Shown in pieces: positions 59,425-64,000 of a stretch of 64,000 bases of DNA. This DNA is from Sphingobacterium humi (GTDB lineage Bacteria > Bacteroidota > Bacteroidia > Sphingobacteriales > Sphingobacteriaceae). The stretch's first letter is position 1. Each line of letters begins with the position of its first letter. The notes below the pieces were generated by a model that did no database searches, had not been told where the DNA came from, and saw only the letters and a program-made list of their open reading frames with translations. Position numbers and translations under genes: made by a program. The stretch lies in assembly GCF_009768885.1 (NCBI RefSeq), contig NZ_WSQA01000008.1, positions 62,001 to 126,000 of the forward strand. Reading direction: 5' to 3'.

Positions 59425-61614
59425 ATGGATATAGAAAAATCACTATTTGATAATTTACAGGATTTTTTTGGTTTTGACACCTTCAAAGGAGATCAGGAAG
59501 CCATTATCACTAATGTGCTAAACAAGAAAGACACCTTTGTTATCATGCCAACCGGTGGCGGAAAGTCCATCTGTTATCAGCTACCTGCGTTAATGAGTGA
59601 AGGCACGGCCATCGTGATCTCGCCACTTATTGCGCTGATGAAAAACCAAGTGGATCAACTCCGAGCCTTTGGAGGAAGAGACAGCATTGCGCACTTCTTA
59701 AACTCTTCTTTAACCAAAAATGAGATCTTACGCGTAAAGCAGGATGTGACCGACGGCAAGACCAAGCTCTTGTATGTTGCACCCGAGTCTTTAGCCAAGG
59801 AAGACAACGTAAGCTTTTTAAAAAGCATTACCGTATCCTTTGTGGCTGTTGACGAGGCACACTGTATCTCCGAATGGGGACACGACTTCCGGCCTGAATA
59901 CCGTAAAATCCGACAGGTCATCAATGAAGTAGGGGATAACATCCCTATTATCGCCTTAACGGCAACTGCAACACCAAAAGTACAGTCTGATATCCGCAAG
60001 AACTTGCAGATGACGGAAGCCACCTTGTTTAAGTCTTCCTTCAACCGCACAAACCTCTATTATGAAGTTCGGCCTAAGGTAGATGTCATCAAAGAGATCG
60101 TCCGCTTTATCAAAAGTAATAGCGGTAAGGCTGGAATTGTGTATTGTTTAAGCCGCAAAAAGGTGGAAGAGATTGCCGAAGTACTGAACATCAACGGTAT
60201 TAAAGCTCTGCCATACCACGCTGGATTGGATGCTAAAACCCGTGCCGAAACACAAGATAAGTTCTTGATGGAGGATATTGAGGTTATTGTAGCCACCATC
60301 GCCTTTGGTATGGGTATCGATAAACCGGATGTACGCTACGTGATCCACCACGATATTCCGAAATCCATGGAAGGCTATTACCAGGAAACCGGACGTGCAG
60401 GTCGTGATGGTGGCGAAGGCTTTTGCTTGGCTTTCTACTCGGAAAAAGACGTAGAAAAGCTCACCAAATTCATGAAAGACAAGCCTGTTTCGGAGAAGGA
60501 AATAGGGACACAAATATTGAAAGAAGTCATCGACTACTCCGAATCTGCGGTTTGCCGTAGAAAGCAAATCTTGCATTATTTCGGCGAGAAGTTCGATGAA
60601 ACAGGTTGTAACAGCATGTGCGATAACTGTCGATCGCCGAAAACCTATTTCGAAGCAGAGGATAACCTATTGAAGGTACTCAACTTTATTAAAGAAGAAG
60701 GTGATAAGTTCGACGATCAGCACATCATCAACGTGATGATTGGCCAGAACAACCAACCCATCTCTGCTTATAAGCACGATACGCATGCTTTATTTGGCAG
60801 TGGTAAGGACTTAGGATCCAATTACTGGAACTCCCTGATCCGTCAAGCCGAGCTGTCCGATTTCATCAAGAAGGATATCGACCATTATGGGCTTCTTAAG
60901 CTTACCGATGCTGGTAAAAAATACATTGCCAATCCATATGCCATCAAGTTTATCTTGAACCGCCCGATGGAGAAAGCCAGCAGCGAAGGATCCGAAGATG
61001 CCCATGGGCAATCGGGTGCTTTAGACGCGGAATTGCTGAAAATGCTGAAGGACTTACGCAAGAAGATCGCTAAGCAAAAATCATTGCCTCCTTTTGTAAT
61101 CTTCCAAGACCCGTCTCTCGATGAAATGTGTACACATTATCCGGTTTCTACGGAAGAGTTGAAAAAGATTCAAGGGGTAGGCTCAGGTAAAGCCATGAAG
61201 TTCGGGGCGCCATTTGTCGAGTTGATCAAGAAATACGTCGAGGAGAATGAAATCGACCGTCCGCAAGATCTTGTCATCAAAAGTACCGCCAATAAATCGG
61301 CCTTAAAGGTATCTATTATACAGAATATCGACCGGAAAATCAGCCTGGAGGATATTGCCTCCTCCAAAGGCATCAGCTACGAAAACATGCTGAAGGAGGT
61401 AGAATCTATCGTCAATTCAGGCACGAAGTTGAACATCGGTTATTTTGTGGATGAGATGATTGACCCCGACCGGCAGGACGAGGTGTATGATTACTTTAAA
61501 ACGGCAGAAAACGACAGTATCGAAGGTGCTTTAAATGAATTGGGTGAGGAAGATTATTCTTTCGAAGACATCCAATTGATGCGCATCAAATTTATTTCAG
61601 AACTAGGAAATTAA
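59425..61614 (+). CDS. recQ: ATP-dependent DNA helicase RecQ
   Basis: A 729-residue superfamily 2 helicase. Motif I MPTGGGKSICYQLPA (about 40-54), motif II DEAH, motif VI GYYQETGRAGRDG; the RecQ-Ct zinc site uses Cys residues in CRRKQILHYF and CNSMCDNC; an HRDC domain follows near 540-610, then an extra C-terminal part of about 110 residues. It unwinds DNA in recombinational repair. It is divergent from kdsD and followed after 10 bases by kdsA. Confidence 0.95.
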   Translation: MDIEKSLFDNLQDFFGFDTFKGDQEAIITNVLNKKDTFVIMPTGGGKSICYQLPALMSEGTAIVISPLIALMKNQVDQLRAFGGRDSIAHFLNSSLTKNEILRVKQDVTDGKTKLLYVAPESLAKEDNVSFLKSITVSFVAVDEAHCISEWGHDFRPEYRKIRQVINEVGDNIPIIALTATATPKVQSDIRKNLQMTEATLFKSSFNRTNLYYEVRPKVDVIKEIVRFIKSNSGKAGIVYCLSRKKVEEIAEVLNINGIKALPYHAGLDAKTRAETQDKFLMEDIEVIVATIAFGMGIDKPDVRYVIHHDIPKSMEGYYQETGRAGRDGGEGFCLAFYSEKDVEKLTKFMKDKPVSEKEIGTQILKEVIDYSESAVCRRKQILHYFGEKFDETGCNSMCDNCRSPKTYFEAEDNLLKVLNFIKEEGDKFDDQHIINVMIGQNNQPISAYKHDTHALFGSGKDLGSNYWNSLIRQAELSDFIKKDIDHYGLLKLTDAGKKYIANPYAIKFILNRPMEKASSEGSEDAHGQSGALDAELLKMLKDLRKKIAKQKSLPPFVIFQDPSLDEMCTHYPVSTEELKKIQGVGSGKAMKFGAPFVELIKKYVEENEIDRPQDLVIKSTANKSALKVSIIQNIDRKISLEDIASSKGISYENMLKEVESIVNSGTKLNIGYFVDEMIDPDRQDEVYDYFKTAENDSIEGALNELGEEDYSFEDIQLMRIKFISELGN

Positions 61615-61624
61615 TACAGAATTT

Positions 61625-62440
61625 ATGATCAATACCTACTTGCCGACGATAAAGAATGGCGATTCAACCGCTTTTTTCCTTATGGCCGGCCCCTGTGCTA
61701 TCGAGGGTGAAGACATTGCCCTTCACATTGCAGAACGCATTGTGCGCATCACAGATAAATACAGTATCCCTTTTATTTTTAAAGGATCATACCGCAAGGC
61801 CAACCGCTCGCGTGTAGATTCCTTTACCGGAATCGGCGACGAAAAAGCCCTTAAAATCTTAGAAAAAGTAGGTAAAACCTTCGGTGTACCTACAGTTACC
61901 GATATCCACGAAAGCCATGAAGCCGCAATGGCTGCAGCTTATGTGGATGTATTGCAAATCCCGGCCTTCCTTTGCCGCCAAACCGAATTACTGGTTGCCG
62001 CAGCAGAAACCGGAAAAGTCGTAAACATTAAAAAAGGACAGTTTCTTTCTGCCGAATCGATGCAGTTTGCCGTAGACAAGGTAAAAGATGCCGGAAACCA
62101 AAAAGTAATCTTAACCGATCGTGGAAATACCTTCGGCTACCAAGACTTAATCGTCGACTTCCGGGGAATTCCAGCAATGCGCAACTTTGCTGTGCCAACG
62201 GTGATGGATTGTACCCACTCCTTACAACAGCCGAATCAAACCTCGGGTGTAACAGGAGGGAAGCCTCAATTAATTGAAACCATTGCCAAAGCGGCCATTG
62301 CCGTAGGTGCCGATGGCCTGTTTATTGAAACTCACCCCGACCCGGCCAATGCCAAATCTGATGGTGCCAATATGTTGCACTTGGATTTATTGGAAGGATT
62401 AATGGAAAAATTAATCCGCGTAAGGGAAGCGATCTTATAA
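61625..62440 (+). CDS. kdsA: 3-deoxy-8-phosphooctulonate (KDO 8-P) synthase
   Basis: A 271-residue TIM-barrel enzyme: AGPCAIEGED at 20-29, FKGSYRKANRSRVDSF, PTVTDIHE, RGNTFGYQDLIVD, and DCTHSLQQPNQ. It joins arabinose 5-phosphate and phosphoenolpyruvate in lipopolysaccharide core synthesis. It follows recQ by 10 bases and may share its transcript. Length matches the family. Confidence 0.95.
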   Translation: MINTYLPTIKNGDSTAFFLMAGPCAIEGEDIALHIAERIVRITDKYSIPFIFKGSYRKANRSRVDSFTGIGDEKALKILEKVGKTFGVPTVTDIHESHEAAMAAAYVDVLQIPAFLCRQTELLVAAAETGKVVNIKKGQFLSAESMQFAVDKVKDAGNQKVILTDRGNTFGYQDLIVDFRGIPAMRNFAVPTVMDCTHSLQQPNQTSGVTGGKPQLIETIAKAAIAVGADGLFIETHPDPANAKSDGANMLHLDLLEGLMEKLIRVREAIL

Positions 62441-62444
62441 CATT

Positions 62445-62475
62445 AAAAAAGCCGGAGAGTCTCCGGCTTTTTTTT
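62445..62475. terminator. Bidirectional terminator between kdsA and dnaJ
   Basis: Hairpin AAAAAGCCGGAG-agt-CTCCGGCTTTTT with A/T tails on both strands, between convergent genes. Confidence 0.9.
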
Positions 62476-63622
62476 ATTCGAAATATTCCTTAATCCGTTC
62501 AAAGAACGATTTCTCACTCTTTCCCGGTTGAGGCTTAAAGTTGGCCGAGCCTTTCAATTTCTCTAACAACTCTTTCTCTTCTTTTGATACTGTTTTTGGT
62601 GTCCACACATTCACGTACACCAACTGATCGCCTTTATGGTAGGAATTCACTTCCGGCAATCCTTTTCCTTTTAAACGCAAGATTTTGCCACCTTGGGTTC
62701 CTGGATCGATTTTGATTTTAGCTTTACCGTCGATGGTCGGGATCTCAACGCTGGTACCTAAAGCTGCATCGGCAAAGTTGATGTATAAATCATAAATCAC
62801 ATTGATGCCATCGCGCTTCAAGCTTTCATGCGGCACTTCTTCCACCAGAATAATTAAGTCGCCAGGGATACCTCCACGTGGGGCGGCATTACCCTTACCA
62901 CTCATCGACAATTGCATGCCTTCACTTACACCCGCAGGAATATTGATCGAGATGGTCTCTTCGCCACGTTCTAAACCGTCGCCCTTACAAGTCGTACATT
63001 TCGCTGTAATTTCTACCCCTTCGCCATTACAGGTAGGGCAGGTGCTTGTGGTTTGCATCTGGCCCAAAATGGTATTGGTAACCCGACGAACAGAACCGCT
63101 ACCACCACAGGTATTACAAGTATGGTAAGAGCTCTTATCTTTCGCACCCGTACCACTACAGGTATGACAAACAACTTGCTTGTTTACTTTTACTTTCTTC
63201 TCAACGCCTTTGGCAATTTCTTCCAGCGTTAATTTTACTTTGATGCGCAGGTTGGTACCACGTTGCACCCGACGGCCGCCACTGCGACCACCGCCGCCAC
63301 CAAAGAAGCTCTCAAAGGGGTTTCCACCACCAAAGATATCACCAAATTGGCTGAAGATATCATCCATATTCATGCCGCCACCGCCGTAGCCCGATGCCGA
63401 GTTGCCGGCATGGCCAAACTGATCGTAACGCGCACGCTTCTCGCTGTTGCTTAATATTTCATAAGCCTCAGCAGCTTCCTTAAACTTATCTTCCGCCTCC
63501 TTATCACCCGGATTCTTATCTGGGTGGAATTTAATGGCTAATTTACGATAGGCCGTTTTAATCTCCGTCACTTCAGCCGTGCGGGATACGCCTAGTACAT
63601 CGTAATAATCTCTTTTTGACAT
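62474..63622 (-). CDS. dnaJ: Chaperone protein DnaJ
   Basis: A 382-residue type I J-protein: J domain (1-70, with HPD at about 33-35), Gly-rich region (about 75-118, with [12 protein letters not shown]), four zinc motifs ([32 protein letters not shown]), and the client-binding C-terminus. It activates DnaK. It follows grpE by 10 bases. Confidence 0.97.
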   Translation of the reverse strand: MSKRDYYDVLGVSRTAEVTEIKTAYRKLAIKFHPDKNPGDKEAEDKFKEAAEAYEILSNSEKRARYDQFGHAGNSASGYGGGGMNMDDIFSQFGDIFGGGNPFESFFGGGGGRSGGRRVQRGTNLRIKVKLTLEEIAKGVEKKVKVNKQVVCHTCSGTGAKDKSSYHTCNTCGGSGSVRRVTNTILGQMQTTSTCPTCNGEGVEITAKCTTCKGDGLERGEETISINIPAGVSEGMQLSMSGKGNAAPRGGIPGDLIILVEEVPHESLKRDGINVIYDLYINFADAALGTSVEIPTIDGKAKIKIDPGTQGGKILRLKGKGLPEVNSYHKGDQLVYVNVWTPKTVSKEEKELLEKLKGSANFKPQPGKSEKSFFERIKEYFE

Positions 63623-63632
63623 TTTAATAATC

Positions 63633-64000
63633 TTATTGGCCTACAACAACTTTCGCAAAACGTAATACGCTATCATTCAAGAAATAGCCTTTCTCAATCA
63701 CATCGATTACCTTGTTCTTTAATTCGTCGTTAGGTGCAGGAATGGAGGTAATAGCTTCCTGGTATTCCGGATCAAAAGGCTGGCCGATAACGTCCATCTC
63801 TTTTAAACCCAATTGTTCCATCGTTTTACGGAATTTCGTGTTCACCAAGTCTACACCTTGCTTCACGCTATCCTCATCCGGAACATCTTTCATAAAGGTC
63901 ATTGCACGATCAAAATCATCCAATACCGGCAATAATTTAACCAATACATCTTTTCCTGCCGATTGCATTAGCTCTAGCTTCTCTTTAGATGTACGTTTCT
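63633..64000 (-). CDS. grpE: Nucleotide exchange factor GrpE, start outside the window
   Basis: The reading frame is open to the last base of the window ([20 protein letters not shown]), so the N-terminal coiled coil is only partly visible. The visible part is typical of Grp[15 protein letters not shown], then [22 protein letters not shown] and the beta domain ending [10 protein letters not shown]. It releases ADP from DnaK. The short ATG-initiated frame at 63968 is not the true start. Confidence 0.93.
   Translation of the reverse strand, partial: KRTSKEKLELMQSAGKDVLVKLLPVLDDFDRAMTFMKDVPDEDSVKQGVDLVNTKFRKTMEQLGLKEMDVIGQPFDPEYQEAITSIPAPNDELKNKVIDVIEKGYFLNDSVLRFAKVVVGQ

Noticed and set aside
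62802..63454. Open frames on the plus strand across dnaJ
   Set aside because: They mirror the Gly-rich and Cys-rich coding of dnaJ and have no plausible protein character.

Overview
The window comes from a Bacteroidota chromosome, most likely a Sphingobacterium-like member of the Sphingobacteriaceae. The signs are two SusC/SusD outer-membrane import loci, a sigma/FecR pair in front of a SusC with an STN domain, many lipoproteins, a DUF1573 protein, an ISAon1-type insertion sequence, and repeated use of the Bacteroidota promoter form (TTTG, about 20 bases, TAnnTTTG). Base composition is moderate over most of the window and visibly more AT-rich from about 28.5 to 37.8 kb. No tools were run; family names rest on motifs and remembered relatives.

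Layout. 0-3.9 kb: end of a TPM-domain membrane protein, a GH2 glycosidase and a small phosphoesterase. 4-12.3 kb: a minus-strand unit sigma factor > FecR > SusC > SusD > TlpA-like thioredoxin protein. 12.4-18.4 kb: a short MutS-like ATPase, a composite inverted repeat, a Tat-exported phosphoesterase, an alcohol dehydrogenase and hypotheticals. 18.5-22.1 kb: a surface lipoprotein and a TonB receptor read divergently from promoters whose -33 boxes are the two halves of one palindrome. 22.2-27.5 kb: a DeoR-type regulator and a putative amino-sugar operon (DegT-like Tat protein, MurQ etherase, ceramidase-fold protein). 27.6-39.4 kb: a bestrophin gene, an AT-rich island (SusC, SusD, lipoprotein, M16 peptidase), a decayed second bestrophin copy, an insertion sequence with exact 8-base target duplication, and tRNA-Ser.

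39.6-50.8 kb: an OmpA lipoprotein, a TauE/HAD/serine hydrolase cluster, mazG, a second copy of the composite repeat, oxyR, riboflavin synthase, two tandem candidate small RNAs, nhaA and an ABC exporter pair. 50.8-64 kb is mostly core housekeeping: engB, a UbiA-type prenyltransferase, topA, an unknown gene, cmk, an aminotransferase with a heptad repeat behind it, DUF1573, kdsD, recQ, kdsA, dnaJ and the start-truncated grpE.

The observations most worth a second look are the shared-operator divergent promoter near 19.65 kb, the twin small-RNA units at 46.75-47.04 kb, the bestrophin relic bounding the peptidase/SusCD island, the amino-sugar operon whose ceramidase-like protein appears to lack the ceramidase nucleophile, and two genes whose promoters predict leaderless mRNAs.
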